Below, in pieces: positions 45,025-56,508 of a stretch of DNA of 64,000 nt. The position numbers and the translations under genes were made by a program. Within the stretch, counting starts at the first letter, position 1. Each line of letters starts with the position of its first letter. Location: positions 6,048,169-6,112,168 of the forward strand of contig NC_087079.1 in assembly GCF_026151205.1 (NCBI RefSeq), written 5' to 3'. Origin of the DNA: Bolinopsis microptera. Lineage: Eukaryota; Ctenophora; Tentaculata; Lobata; Bolinopsidae. Under the pieces are notes generated by a model that was given only the letters and a program-made list of their open reading frames with translations, ran no database searches and was not told the origin of the DNA.

Positions 45025-47382
45025 ATGGCACAGAAGGACACAAAATACCAGGAATATCTCCGGAATGGAAAGGAGATATTTGAAACCTACTGTTCAACTG
45101 GAGACAAACGTCCCATCATGTTACCCAGAGCTCCTCAGCAAACTTACATAGACGTCATAGACCCAAATGAGGATAAACCAGGGTGTAGTTTCGAGAATGA
45201 CAGAAACCAACAACTCAACTACGAGGCTGAGGTAACAGTATACAGGGTTTTGGAGAAACTGGATGGAAATTATATTGTTCTTCATAGTTTTGAATATACG
45301 CATTTCCAATACCACTTGGGAGATTCTAATCATGATCGGCGAAAGTGCATTATATGTAAAAAGACAGCTACCAATCGCGAAGGCGAGTGTGATTTCATTG
45401 TGATAGCACCAAACTACTTTGTTATTATGGAAGTTAAGAATATGAGTCATATCGGTGAAATATCAGAGAATGGGAGTAATAAAGATCAACAGATGCAAGC
45501 GTTGGGTAAGACATTCAAGAAATCGGCGGAACAGAGGAAGAGGATAAAAGACCTGATCATGAGATTTTGTAAGCGGTTAACAGTCCGTCAGTTCACCGTA
45601 TATCCAAATTTTGATAAAGCTTTCAAGAGCCAATTTCAGCTCAGTAGTTCTGAAAAATCAACGATTATTTTCAAAGATGATGTTGATGATTTCAGTAATT
45701 GGTGGAAAGAGAATGTTTCAGACCTACTCATGGATGACCCCTTGGGTCAAGAGTTTCGTACCCAACATGAAAAAGTTAGAAATCTATTTTTAGCTATTTG
45801 GTGTACAGATAAGAACCATTATGATATAGCTAAGTGTAGTTTGGGTCAGTGCATATTGAAAGTTGACAAACAGTTGCGTTCTGGAAAATTTATATTCAGA
45901 CAAAATAACCCTGAAGTTATTCCAACACCGACACTTTACAAGGAGTATTTAGGAGTAGAAAACTTGACCAAAGAGCAGTACGATTTGATAAATTCAACTG
46001 AAAGGTTTCTGTGGATCAATGGACCCGCCGGATCGGGCAAAACTGTGGTACTGATGGCTAGGATACTAAAACTAGTATTATCGAGTGAAAACAGCCAAGT
46101 TGTTTTATTTAGCGGAGGAACAATAAACTATGATCGCGCAGAACTTTCGCCAATACCGGATGTACTGGATAAAGCTGGCATAACATGGGCAGTTTTAGCT
46201 CTGAAAAATTGTACTGAACCTTACAAATTCTTTCGTGTAATGTCTGAATCTCTATTGCAATTTCAAGTTGTCATAGTTATGGTATGGGGTACACTAGAAA
46301 CTAAAGATATCGACATCTTAGGAATTCCACCTGGAGTTAAAAGAAGGTGGTTGAATGACTTATTTCGTTACTTACGTGGTATCAACGTATTTGTCGATGA
46401 TATGCAACAAGGGTTAGGAATCTCAGATGGCAACCATGACATTGTAGACACATTGTTTGAGTTATCAAAATCCAGTGATATTTGTGTGGCTTGTGATATG
46501 ATTCAAAGAGCTTTTTTTGTCGCTGCTTCTGCTCGCATGTATGATCAGAGTAACCTTATTTTAGAACAGTTCTTCAAAGATGAATGTTCTCCTTCAGCAA
46601 AGATAGGTAGTCTATCAAAGAGCTTGAGAAGCACCTCTGATCTCTCGAGATGTCTGTCAGTTATTCGGAAAATAACCATTGAGCGTAGAAGCTTCGACCC
46701 AAATTTTGTAACTAGCGTCTATCCCATACAAACCCGTGGGCACTACATACATGGACCAAGAGTTATCATACATGTTTTAGAAAACTTTAATAAAGAACTG
46801 TTGCATACTATTTTTGCCAAAGAATTGGATACATTGTCTGGTGATGATTTCAAGACCAACGACCTGGGGATAATCAACAACGGTATCAAAAATTTTGGTC
46901 TCACTGAAAAGGCTCTCGTAGAACTTCGTAGACTTACATTTATTTCAGTCAACAGCATCATTGACGAGGTGTTGGAATCAAAGGGTATACCGCGGGGACA
47001 AATGATTACACCATATTCGATGGAATGGCCAGCAGTCATCGCATTCCAGACGTTAAGTGAGAGTGGTGTAATCGTTCGTAAGGAAACTTACCAAAACTCC
47101 TCACCTGAAAATTATTATGACTATTCTTCGGACTACGAAACTCTATACGTTTTAATTTCGAGAGCTCGAGTGAAGTGCATTGTCATCTTGATTCCAATAG
47201 AAGATATTAGCTTTGATAGTTATTCTCTGATGAAAGATTTGCTGTTCAATCTTGAGGATTTCGCAGAAGTGATAAGACATCCGTTGACACCTCCAGGTTA
47301 CTCACCCAGATATCAAGTTACTGTTCAACCGGGTGGGGTGCATATCTTTGACAAGCTGAGATTAGAATCTTTGAGACTTTAA
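45025..47382 (+). CDS. NERD-like nuclease / SF1-helicase (DUF2075-like) fusion, copy 1
   Basis: 785 aa, intronless coding region behind a 5' UTR intron (44667-45006, GTAAGA...TTGCAG). Residues of roughly 60-180 form a NERD/PD-(D/E)XK nuclease: E68/E70 helix, E121-C-D123-F-I-V-I-A-P, then E136-V-K138 and a Gln-rich helix (Q155-Q157). Residues of roughly 315-735 are an SF1-type P-loop helicase: G333-P-A-G-S-G-K-T340 (Walker A), V-F-V-D458-D459-M-Q (Walker B, D-D in place of D-E), A-C-D-M-I-Q-R (motif III), S-L-S-K-S-L-R-S-T (motif IV) and Y-V-L-I-S-R-A-R (motif VI). Nuclease-helicase fusions of this type act in bacterial DNA processing and phage defence, and the helicase resembles the DUF2075/Schlafen ATPase group. 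An immune role in this animal is inference. Out-of-frame ATGs at 45012 and 45020 precede the start. Confidence 0.8.
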   Translation: MAQKDTKYQEYLRNGKEIFETYCSTGDKRPIMLPRAPQQTYIDVIDPNEDKPGCSFENDRNQQLNYEAEVTVYRVLEKLDGNYIVLHSFEYTHFQYHLGDSNHDRRKCIICKKTATNREGECDFIVIAPNYFVIMEVKNMSHIGEISENGSNKDQQMQALGKTFKKSAEQRKRIKDLIMRFCKRLTVRQFTVYPNFDKAFKSQFQLSSSEKSTIIFKDDVDDFSNWWKENVSDLLMDDPLGQEFRTQHEKVRNLFLAIWCTDKNHYDIAKCSLGQCILKVDKQLRSGKFIFRQNNPEVIPTPTLYKEYLGVENLTKEQYDLINSTERFLWINGPAGSGKTVVLMARILKLVLSSENSQVVLFSGGTINYDRAELSPIPDVLDKAGITWAVLALKNCTEPYKFFRVMSESLLQFQVVIVMVWGTLETKDIDILGIPPGVKRRWLNDLFRYLRGINVFVDDMQQGLGISDGNHDIVDTLFELSKSSDICVACDMIQRAFFVAASARMYDQSNLILEQFFKDECSPSAKIGSLSKSLRSTSDLSRCLSVIRKITIERRSFDPNFVTSVYPIQTRGHYIHGPRVIIHVLENFNKELLHTIFAKELDTLSGDDFKTNDLGIINNGIKNFGLTEKALVELRRLTFISVNSIIDEVLESKGIPRGQMITPYSMEWPAVIAFQTLSESGVIVRKETYQNSSPENYYDYSSDYETLYVLISRARVKCIVILIPIEDISFDSYSLMKDLLFNLEDFAEVIRHPLTPPGYSPRYQVTVQPGGVHIFDKLRLESLRL

Positions 47383-48400
47383 TTTCCCGGAGTATTGTTG
47401 AACTCATTTTGTAAAGATCACAATAGCAATATTGTAAAATGTTGCAAGACTCAGCTACGAAACTCTAGATTCACATGAGCAAATCTCAATTATGAACTGA
47501 ACCTATCTTGTGTTCTCCAAACTTTATTATTGTGATGGACATGTTTTTGTATCCTTGAATGCTTTTTAAGAAACTTTAAAATGTGAGTAGGTATTACACA
47601 TTATTCCTCAAGCAAGACTTAAAATAGAACAAAAACAGGAATTGACTATAAGATAGCTCAGACTGCTTTTAAATATGAGAACAACATCACTCCAGATAAC
47701 CTTTAAAGGTGTGTCACCTGAAACCAAGACCTCTTAATCGAAAGAATGACCAAATCTTTGGTTTTACTCTGAAGCACTAAAGGGACGTTCGCGTTGTGCC
47801 GTATATTATATTCATTATTATCTTTTCATTGATCATGAGGTTTCAATAAACGCCCTATGTAACAAGAGTTCGTAAGATTTGAATGACGTTGTATGATTTT
47901 TCAAAACGATTCAAAAATTCTAATTAATTATGTGTTTACTTTTATATCATTTAATTTTAATTATATTAAATCTTCAGCTGTGTTCAGTCTCTGATTAAGG
48001 TAATAAAAGCCTACCTCCTAAAACAGAAAGAGTTTAGTTATGATGGTGCCCAGAAGACTACTTATTATATGTTTATATATCTATCATTATATTTAACTGT
48101 AACTGTGCCTTGCATGAGTAGTCATTCGCAAACAACATTCTGCGTATAATAAAAAATACTCTACTTAAACTTATAGCATATCATTAGTATTAGAATCTAT
48201 TGATAATAGTATGTGCACTGTGCATCAGGTACTGGAGCGTACTGTATGTACACTTATTATTACCTTTATAAGCTACCTGTGGACACTACTAAACTACACT
48301 ATAATAATACCATAAAGATATCACGTGACTTAAGTTCTTATCTTCACTGTTTGGAGATAATTTCCTATCTGATCAGCTGTTGTTACCGGGAATAATTTGA
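47383..48400. other. 3' flank of copy 1
   Basis: 3' UTR and spacer. The first roughly 600 bp show little likeness to unit 2, while about 48120-48400 matches 52940-53231 closely. No further gene. Confidence 0.6.
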
Positions 48401-48612
48401 TGATTGTGGATGAATCAGTTTTTAACATTTTGTGCTTGGCTATACCCTCTTAATGGAAATAAATAGCGAGTTTTTCCACCACTCTAACAAAACCTTTAAA
48501 GGACCTTGACAGTATTTTATCTATGGGCCCTTGAAGTTGAGAATCCAAGCTCTACAACATTCTTTATGGTGTTTATAGCGCCCAGAAACTTCTTCCTTTG
48601 CTGTCTCTTTAA

Positions 48613-49461
48613 AGGGGGGGGGGGGGGGGGGGGCATGGGTATTTTTTTGTGAAACTTGATTTCGAGATAACAGTTGACCAACAAACTAGGACCAGTGACC
48701 AAACCCGCCAAACGGTGCCCGCGGGGCAGCCACGCCCATATTTGGTCCAAATTAGGCCCAAATTAGCCAAATACCCTGAACATGCCTAAAACCCAGATTT
48801 TAGGTGCTCTACCTGTAGCTAGTGGTCTCCTGAACTCGTATATGAAATTTCATCAAAATTGGACAACAAATGATTGAGTTATGAGCCAAAAACCATAAGC
48901 CCATATTTGGGTGAATTTGGGTCACAATTAATTTGGTTACTATAATTTTGGTAACCATAATTTTGGGCACAAAATTCGCAAATTTTTAGTCTACAACAAT
49001 TTTAGTCGCATTTTTTTACTTTTCGAGACCATTTTCCATTCCATTTATTTGATTTTTCCATTATAAAGTAAGTCTTATTCAAAATATTGATATTTGGCTA
49101 ATTTATGGGACAAAATCTACCAAATTTGGTGCATATGCCCAAATATGGGCATATGGTTTTTGGCTCATAACTCGGTCATTTTTGGTCCAATCTTGATGAA
49201 ATTTCATTTACGGGTTCAGGAGACCACTAGCTACAAGTAGAGCACCTTCAACCTGGTTTTTGGGCATGTTCAGGGAATTTGGCTAAATTGGGCCTAATTT
49301 GGACCAAATATGGGCATGGGTGCGCGTGCCCCGGGGGCACCGTTTAGCGGTTTGGGTCCGGGATCCCCTCAAAAGTTCGGTCAATGGTTTTAGTTTGTTG
49401 GTCAAGTTCTGCTATCTCGAAATCAAGTTTCACAAAAAAATACCCATGCCCCCCCCTCCCC
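48613..49461. mobile_element. 849-bp foldback element inserted at TTAA
   Basis: Ends are a G-run of about 21 and a C-rich run, followed inward by GCATGGGTATTTTTTTGTGA and its inverted counterpart. It shares GCCAAACGGTGCCCGCGGG and many blocks with the 6166-7538 element. It is flanked by TTAA at 48609-48612 and 49462-49465. The same site in unit 1 (44355-44358, CTCTTTAAATAGATATT) is uninterrupted and has a single TTAA. Confidence 0.92.
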
Positions 49462-50184
49462 TTAAATAGATATTACTCTTACACAGAATTATCCAAACAC
49501 TATTACCGTCCGAGATAATGTGCCCACAATATGCGTGCAGCTAGCAGGAGTTGCATGATGTGGGCACGGTGAGAAGGCTTCCCTCTTAAAGTAGGAAGCC
49601 AGAAACCGTTGACCTTAACCAAGAGAGAGAGACTATAGCTCTTACACTGTGAGGCTACGTATGTAGTTGTCGGAGCTTTTCTTTGCTGTTATTTACATTG
49701 AGTAATTCAAAATCATTGTAGCTGATTGACCACTGATTTTTGCTAATTTGTGATTGAGTTGGAAGTAACGTTTGTCTTTCCGAGTTATTTCTGATGATTT
49801 CTTTCCAACCTCGTAACTAGTACAGTTTGTAGATTGTAGATAGTTTCATAGTACCCCATCGAGGTAAGATTTGGACTAATTTCTTATTCATATTTTTTTT
49901 AATTGTAATATTTGGGGAACATTTGGAGTAAATTTAGATATGAACCATGTGTTAACCATGTGTTCTAGCATGACATGTGATTCTTTATGTTAACATATTC
50001 ATTTATTTAGCTAGCCTGATGGTAATCAGAGAGCATTGATGTAATGTACTCATGTACTGCGAGCTGGTCTGAAGTCCAGACGCCATCATTTCACTTTCAT
50101 TACTATTAACCTGTGTAGTTAATAGTTATTGACTACTGATTAGAACATTCTAATCTTTTGTTGCAGCGTGAATAATATTATGGT

Positions 50185-52506
50185 ATGGCACAGAAGGACA
50201 CGAAATACCAGGAATACCTCCGGAATGGAAAGGAGATATTTGAAACCTACTGTTCAACTGGAGACAAACGTCCCATCATGTTACCCAGAGCTCCTCAGCA
50301 AACTTACATAGACGTCATAGACCCAAATGAGGATAAACCAGGGTATAGTTTCCAGAACGACAGAAACCAACAACTCAACTACGAGGCTGAGGTAAAAGTA
50401 TACAGGGTATTGGAGAAACTGGATGGAAATTATATTGTTCTTCATAGTTTTGAATATACGCATTTCCAATACCACATGGGAGATTCTAATCATGATAGGC
50501 GAAAGTGCATTATATGTAAAAAGACAGCTACCAATCGTGAAGGCGAGTGTGATTTTATTGTGATAGCACCAAACTACTTTGTTATTATTGAAGTTAAGAA
50601 TATGAGTCATATCGGTGAAATATCAGAGAATGGGAGTAATAAAGATCAACAGGTTCAAGCGTTGGGTAAGACATTCAAGAAATCGGCGGAACAGAGGAAG
50701 AGGATAAAAGACCTGATCATGAGATTTTGTAAGCGGTTAACAGTCCGTCAGTTCACCGTATATCCAAATTTTGATAAAGCTTTCAAGAGCCAATTTCAGC
50801 TCAGTAGTTCTGACAAATCAACGATTATTTTCAAAGATGATGTTGATGATTTCAGTAATTGGTGGAAAGAGAATATTTCTGACCTACTCATGGATGACCC
50901 CTTGGGTCCAGAGTTTCGTACCCTACATGAAAAAGTTAGAAATCTATTTTTAGCTATTTGGTGTACAGATAAGAACCATTATGATATAGCTAAGTGTAGT
51001 TTGGGTCAGTGCATATTGAAAGTTGATGAACAGTTGCGTTCTGGAAAATTTATATTCAGACAAAATAACCCTGAAGTTATTCCAACACCATCTCATTACA
51101 AGGAGTATTTAGGAGTAGAAAACTTGACCAAACAGCAGTACGATTTGATAAATTCAACTGAAAAGTTTTTATGGATCAATGGACCCGCAGGATCCGGTAA
51201 AACAGTGGTAATAATGGCTAAGATACTGAAGCTAGCTATGTCAAGAAAAGATAACAAAATTGTTCTATTCAGAGGACTTATGTTGAATGCAGAGGAAAAA
51301 GATATTGTACAGAGACCAGATAAAATATTAGATAAAGCTGGCATAAAGCATGTATATATAACTCTAGGTCCCAAATCATTTAGTAAACCTGACCCTATCG
51401 AACATTATCTCGATATAGTTTATAATCTAATTGAAAATAAAGTTGTCATAGTTTTGTCTTGGGGTTTTTTCCATCATTCTAATTTAGCCGATATGGTTAA
51501 ATGGAATAACGACTTATTTCGTTTATTGCGTGGAATCAACGTGTTTGTCGACGATGTACATCAGGGGTTTTCACTTTTAGATGACCACCATAACTGGTTG
51601 GAAACGTTAGTTGATTCATCAAATTCCAGTTATACTTGTGTTGCTTGTGATATGGTTCAAAGACGATATGACTGTAATGCAGAAAGTGACTTAATTTTGT
51701 CACGTTTTTTCGAAAACAAATTATCTCCATCGTCTCAGATTGTTAGTTTATCAAAGAACTTGAGAAACACGTTTGATCTATCGAGATGTTTGTCGGTTAT
51801 TCGGAAACGAATCATTGACATCAGGAGCTCCTATGACCCAAAATTTTTAACCAACCTCTTCCCTTCACAAACTCTTGGGCACTTCATACATGGACCGAGA
51901 GTTGTTATACATGTTTTAGAAAACTTTAATAAGGAACTGATGCAAGGTATTTTTGCCAAAGAAATGGATCTATTATTCTGTGATACTTTCTCAGAATTTG
52001 GTAATAATACTGATGAACTTTCAGTACTGATTAGTGGTCATGAACATGATCCTTCACTAATAGTAAGAGATACCTCCTCTTTAGTCAACAGTTTCATTCG
52101 TGAGGCGATAAAAACGTTGGAACCGTTACCGAGCCAATGGATGACATCATATTCGACGGAACGGCCAGCAGTTATAGCACTTCAAATTTTACGGGATTGT
52201 GATGTATGTGAAATAGTAAAGGACTACTCACCGAGGGAAAATTATGCAGAAGTTTCCTCGGATTTCGAGCATCTATACGTATCTGTGTCAAGAGCACGAG
52301 TGAAATGCACTATAATCTTGATTCCGGTAAAAGGTTTTCTATTTGATAATTATTCTCGCATGAAAGATTTACTGTTTAAACTGGAAGAGTTTGTAGACGT
52401 AAGGAGACATCCGTTGACACCTCCTAGTTACAAACCTAGATACATTGATGTTAAACCAGGTTCATGTTTTGATACTTTAAAAAATGTTACTTCTAACAGT
52501 GATTAG
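50185..52506 (+). CDS. NERD-like nuclease / SF1-helicase fusion, copy 2
   Basis: 773 aa, tandem paralogue of the 45025 gene, also intronless behind a 5' UTR intron (49864-50166). The nuclease half (residues 1 to about 345) differs from copy 1 at only a few positions and keeps D123, E136 and K138. From just after the Walker A motif (G-P-A-G-S-G-K-T at 333-340) the two proteins diverge sharply, with about half the residues changed and several length differences, yet the motifs persist: V-F-V-D-D-V-H-Q, A-C-D-M-V-Q-R, L-S-K-N-L-R-N-T and Y-V-S-V-S-R-A-R. The C-terminus after P-L-T-P-P differs (S-N-S-D). Open frame and conserved motifs argue both copies are functional. The upstream ATG at 45012 of copy 1 is lost here (AATAAT). 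Confidence 0.8.
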   Translation: MAQKDTKYQEYLRNGKEIFETYCSTGDKRPIMLPRAPQQTYIDVIDPNEDKPGYSFQNDRNQQLNYEAEVKVYRVLEKLDGNYIVLHSFEYTHFQYHMGDSNHDRRKCIICKKTATNREGECDFIVIAPNYFVIIEVKNMSHIGEISENGSNKDQQVQALGKTFKKSAEQRKRIKDLIMRFCKRLTVRQFTVYPNFDKAFKSQFQLSSSDKSTIIFKDDVDDFSNWWKENISDLLMDDPLGPEFRTLHEKVRNLFLAIWCTDKNHYDIAKCSLGQCILKVDEQLRSGKFIFRQNNPEVIPTPSHYKEYLGVENLTKQQYDLINSTEKFLWINGPAGSGKTVVIMAKILKLAMSRKDNKIVLFRGLMLNAEEKDIVQRPDKILDKAGIKHVYITLGPKSFSKPDPIEHYLDIVYNLIENKVVIVLSWGFFHHSNLADMVKWNNDLFRLLRGINVFVDDVHQGFSLLDDHHNWLETLVDSSNSSYTCVACDMVQRRYDCNAESDLILSRFFENKLSPSSQIVSLSKNLRNTFDLSRCLSVIRKRIIDIRSSYDPKFLTNLFPSQTLGHFIHGPRVVIHVLENFNKELMQGIFAKEMDLLFCDTFSEFGNNTDELSVLISGHEHDPSLIVRDTSSLVNSFIREAIKTLEPLPSQWMTSYSTERPAVIALQILRDCDVCEIVKDYSPRENYAEVSSDFEHLYVSVSRARVKCTIILIPVKGFLFDNYSRMKDLLFKLEEFVDVRRHPLTPPSYKPRYIDVKPGSCFDTLKNVTSNSD

Positions 52507-53231
52507 TTATTGTTTATCAATAATCAATATATAATATGTATTTTATCAGCAATTCAAAATATCTGTTGCTTTGATTGTTATTTTGTGTTTTGGTTTTGTA
52601 TTTACAAAATAAACAGTGTTCAGTCACTAATTTGATGAAATAAAAAACTTCCCAAAATGTTTTGGACAACACTGAAACATAATTTCATATTCTATACTTA
52701 AGGTTAAGGAAAGGTTATCAAAATATACAATTAAATATTTAAAGCAACCCATAAGTATAAAATTCGGTTGCGAATAGTAATCTCCTTAATATTATTATTA
52801 TGTACACTGTACTACAGGTACTGAACTACACTGTGTATACAATATACATGTTTGTTTTAGTTTATACCTGAGGACACAACGAGACCATGTTTTTACTTAT
52901 TATAATATCATCAACTCCAGTTATTATTTTGCAGTCATTGGCTTTGCAAACAACATTCTGCGCATAAAAAATACTCTACTTTAACTTATAGCATATTATC
53001 ATTAGTATTAAAATCTATTGATAATGGTATGTGCACTGTGCAACAGGTACTGGAGCGTACTGTATGTACACTGATTATTACCTTTATAAGCTACCTAAGG
53101 ACACTACTAGACTACACCATAATAATACCATAACGATATGATCACGTGACTTAAGTTCTTATCTTCACATTCCACTGTATGGAGATAATTTCCTATCTGA
53201 TCAGCTGTTGTTACCGGGAATAATAATTTGT

Positions 53232-54900
53232 AGTCTCGGCTACTGAACATTCTAACATTATTCATAATTCACGAACCTCTCCATTTACAGCAGGTCATTT
53301 CAAACTATTCGCTTTATTCATGTCAACAAATACTTGTCGAAATGTAAGGAATGCTAATGGGACCAATCAGCTAAAACGTTGTGCGCGTATATAATATAAT
53401 ATATCTCAAACGTCATTAACCAGCATTAGTCAAATTGGTAGAATTCTAAAAAACAAAGCATTATTATTATACATTCTAGTATAACTATAAACGGGCCCTA
53501 CTCAGCGGAGGAATATTTTAATATTATTTTACTTTCCAGTCTTTTCAACTTAACAGGGTTAATCTATTGAACAGATTGTTACTGATTACGTAACTACGAT
53601 ATAATTATAGAGGTACTATTATATAATCAAATGGCTTATATTCTACCATCACCTATTGGAATTATCGGGGGTTATTATTTAGATGATATAACTAGAAAAT
53701 GGAAACTGGTGTTATTTCAACCCCTCACTTCCAACCAAACTGATAATTATCAATTAGGTAACAAATCTAATTAAAGTTACAGTTATAACAGCTGTAGCCG
53801 CCAGTCTACAACAGCTAATGAATTAATCAACTGTAACGCCTTGCCGAATCAAATAATTGGCCCGGCTGAAGCATGCAATTTAAATCAGCTAATTGAAGCA
53901 CTCAGCTAATCATCCTAATGACTAAGACATGCTCATAATTAAAATACTCGAGACTCCACCCAAGTCATGAATATTCCAGGTTGGTTCTAAAATAGATTAT
54001 CCAGAAAACTAACTCACATTTTCTCAAGCAGATTAATCACGTGTACTTGTGTACAGAGGTTTTGACTTTAAAACTCATGAAATAGCTAGTACACATTGTG
54101 ACTCATCTTAATTCGTCAACAAGCAACGTGAAGCCAGTGTTATAATGTGCTATGCTCTCAATGAGTTGAATGTTTACAATGTAATAGCCAGTTGTAAGTG
54201 TTTAATGTTAATACTGGTGATTTTGTAGCATAAGACGGGATCATGAGTTATAAATTAATTTATTCTAGAACTTATATAGTTAGTCTCTGTAGGTCAACGG
54301 TCGTTTATGGTAAGGATAACACGTACACTCGTTAAGAGTTGGAATCTGAAATGATTTAAGAAAATATTTTTAAAGATTGATTGGAATGTCTTGGTGTTTA
54401 AAGTTTGATTAAATTTCCCAATAAATGTTTACCATTAAAACAAGATTGAGGCTGGCTAAAATGATAATATTCACACTGTAAATTCAGTAGATTCCATTCC
54501 TGAATCCCTGGTATTACAACACATTTGCCTTGTTATAACCACAACCAGATATCTCACCCATTATTCTCGGCTGAATCAGCCAGCCCGATGTAAAACAATC
54601 TCTATAATATATACCTAATTAATAAATTTAATACATATCGTGAATGATTTACTGTGTGATCACTGCCTATATTCCTGACTACATATACTCTGTAATTATA
54701 TTACTGAGATACAGTCTCTACAGGGTAGCTGGTACTCAGTCAGGTTGGTATACAGTAAAACTGCAGAGTTTGGGAAAAGGAAACAGCCGTTCTAAATCGG
54801 GATTTGCAGTAAATTGGGGTTTTACTGTAAAATACACTGTAGATAGAAGATAACCCTGCTAGTATAGAGGGCTCCAGGCTCAGTAGATTATACATCCTTT
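53232..54900. other. intergenic, no gene recognised
   Basis: AT-rich, only short frames. Nothing identifiable. Confidence 0.4.
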
Positions 54901-55040
54901 GGTAGATTACAGATCCTATAGTAGATTACAGATCCTATAGTAGATTACAGATCCTATAGTAGATTATAGATCCTATAGTAGATTACAGATCCTATAGTAG
55001 ATTATACATACTATAGCTCTATAGTAGATTATACATACTA
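54880..55040. repeat. 19-bp minisatellite (AGATTACAGATCCTATAGT)
   Basis: About seven tandem copies with small changes (ACAG, ATAG, ATACATACTATAG). Confidence 0.9.
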
Positions 55041-55356
55041 TGAACCAGTAGAGGAATCTACTCCCTAATCCCTCTCAAGAAGTAAGTAACCAAAGTAAGT
55101 TTAAATAGTGTACTGTATTACTCTACACTGATCGGCTGTATAATCATTACAGGATCACTCAACCCAGACCATGCTAATGACCGGGGTTTGTTAACCAGCT
55201 CTAGTATCTATAATCGGTGCCTTCTATTATTGGTTTATATGTATTATATCCTATAATGTATCGTATGTAGCTTAATATTGTGGAGTCTACACTGCAGGCT
55301 GATAATTTGTAAAATAGAGAACTGTAAGTTTAAAACAATAATGATTGTGGGCAGTG

Positions 55357-55455
55357 TAACGGCGCACTGTAACGGCGTACTGTAACGGCGTACTGTAACG
55401 GCGTACTGTAACGGCGCACTGTAACGGCGTACTGTAACGCGTACTGTAACGCGTA
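55357..55455. repeat. 13-bp minisatellite (GTAACGGCGTACT)
   Basis: Eight or so tandem copies. The CpG-bearing unit is unusual for the AT-rich surroundings. Confidence 0.9.
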
Positions 55456-56394
55456 CTGTTAGTCAGTAGTATCGGTCACCATCAGCAGCCTACCAGTAAA
55501 TTAGTGAACATGTAAGCTATATACTTTGTAACTATATAATACGGACCTCCGGATGGTTTCTAAAGAGTATTGCTTGCGTTATAAGGTAAAACGATAAGAT
55601 GCCTCTTAGAGATGAATCAGTTCAACATTGTTATCAGACCCCTCCCTAGACCCCCCCCCCCCCCCCCCCCACAGTGTAGGAATGTAAATAAGTGTGTAGG
55701 TATCTATGACACGAAACAGTTGGCGTGTAGGTATCTATTACACGTTACATCTGGTCCCACGTCACGCTTCATAACTTCAATCATACAGAATCTAATTATA
55801 TCTCCCACTTTTTACATCACATATGAGACCTGCTTCTGTAACGGATATAATAACATGTAATGGACAAACATTTAGTGTCCCTCACACTTCTTTGTTCACA
55901 CTACAACCTGGCACAATGCCAGCTCTGCTCCCTCATTATTCTAATAGCACAGACTCATTACATTAGAAACAGCGCAGACACCGAAGTGAGTGTTTATACA
56001 TAACAATAAGCCTCTTTAGCACTTTATATTAGGGGCCCGGTATGTGGCTCACTGTTTGCTTCTTTGTAGTGTATAGAAGGTATCAAGTGTCAAGTGTGTG
56101 TGTGTGTAACTACACTCAATATTACACAGTAACAAGGTATTTGTTACACAGTGACGAGGTATTTGTTTATGTAGGAGAGGTGTCATTATTGACATCCATC
56201 TTCTGATATCCGCTGAAAGTTGCATACCTCATTACGGGTACTGCGCATTCTGTAACTGGTCACTGGGCCCTACTAATTAGTCATTTGACATCGATACATC
56301 AACATAAGATGGTGCCTATTTCAATGCGGAAAATGTGTAATGATGTCATGTATAACCCCCTACATAGTGTAAGGGGTGTAATAAAATCACGTGG
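55456..56394. other. intergenic; C-run at about 55650
   Basis: A C-run of more than 18 bases, then AGTGTGTAGGTATCTAT-like sequence twice (about 55690 and 55723). No gene seen. Confidence 0.4.
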
Positions 56395-56508
56395 TGATGA
56401 TCGCATCTGTGCAGCACACCTTGCCTACAGAGAACAATCAGCTGATTGTTGTTGTGATCATTAATCAAAAGGCTCCCTGCTTCATGAGTGAGCCTCTTGA
56501 TTTAATAG
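56395..56508. repeat. left copy of a ~114-bp inverted repeat
   Basis: GATGATCGCATCTGTG through GAGCCTCTTGATTTAAT is present in opposite orientation at 59215-59333. The small mirror frames over both copies are not genes. Confidence 0.85.

Larger units (their letters stand above)
44140..48400. repeat. tandem duplication, unit 1 (with nuclease-helicase gene)
   Basis: Begins TGATTGAGGATGAATCAG and ends just before the matching TGATTGTGGATGAATCAG at 48401. It shares upstream flank, 5' UTR intron, the first ~340 codons and the distal 3' flank with unit 2. It lacks the foldback insertion and a further ~90-bp insertion (about 49535-49630) present in unit 2. Confidence 0.9.
48401..53231. repeat. tandem duplication, unit 2
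   Basis: Second unit, ending in the same TGTTGTTACCGGGAATAAT sequence as unit 1. It contains the foldback element (48613-49461) and an extra ~90 bp near 49535-49630. Confidence 0.9.

Noticed and set aside
51184-52506. Bacterial contamination as source of the nuclease-helicase genes
   Set aside because: Both copies sit behind matching 5' UTR introns with GT-AG borders, in AT-rich animal sequence with host repeats, and are tandemly duplicated with their flanks.
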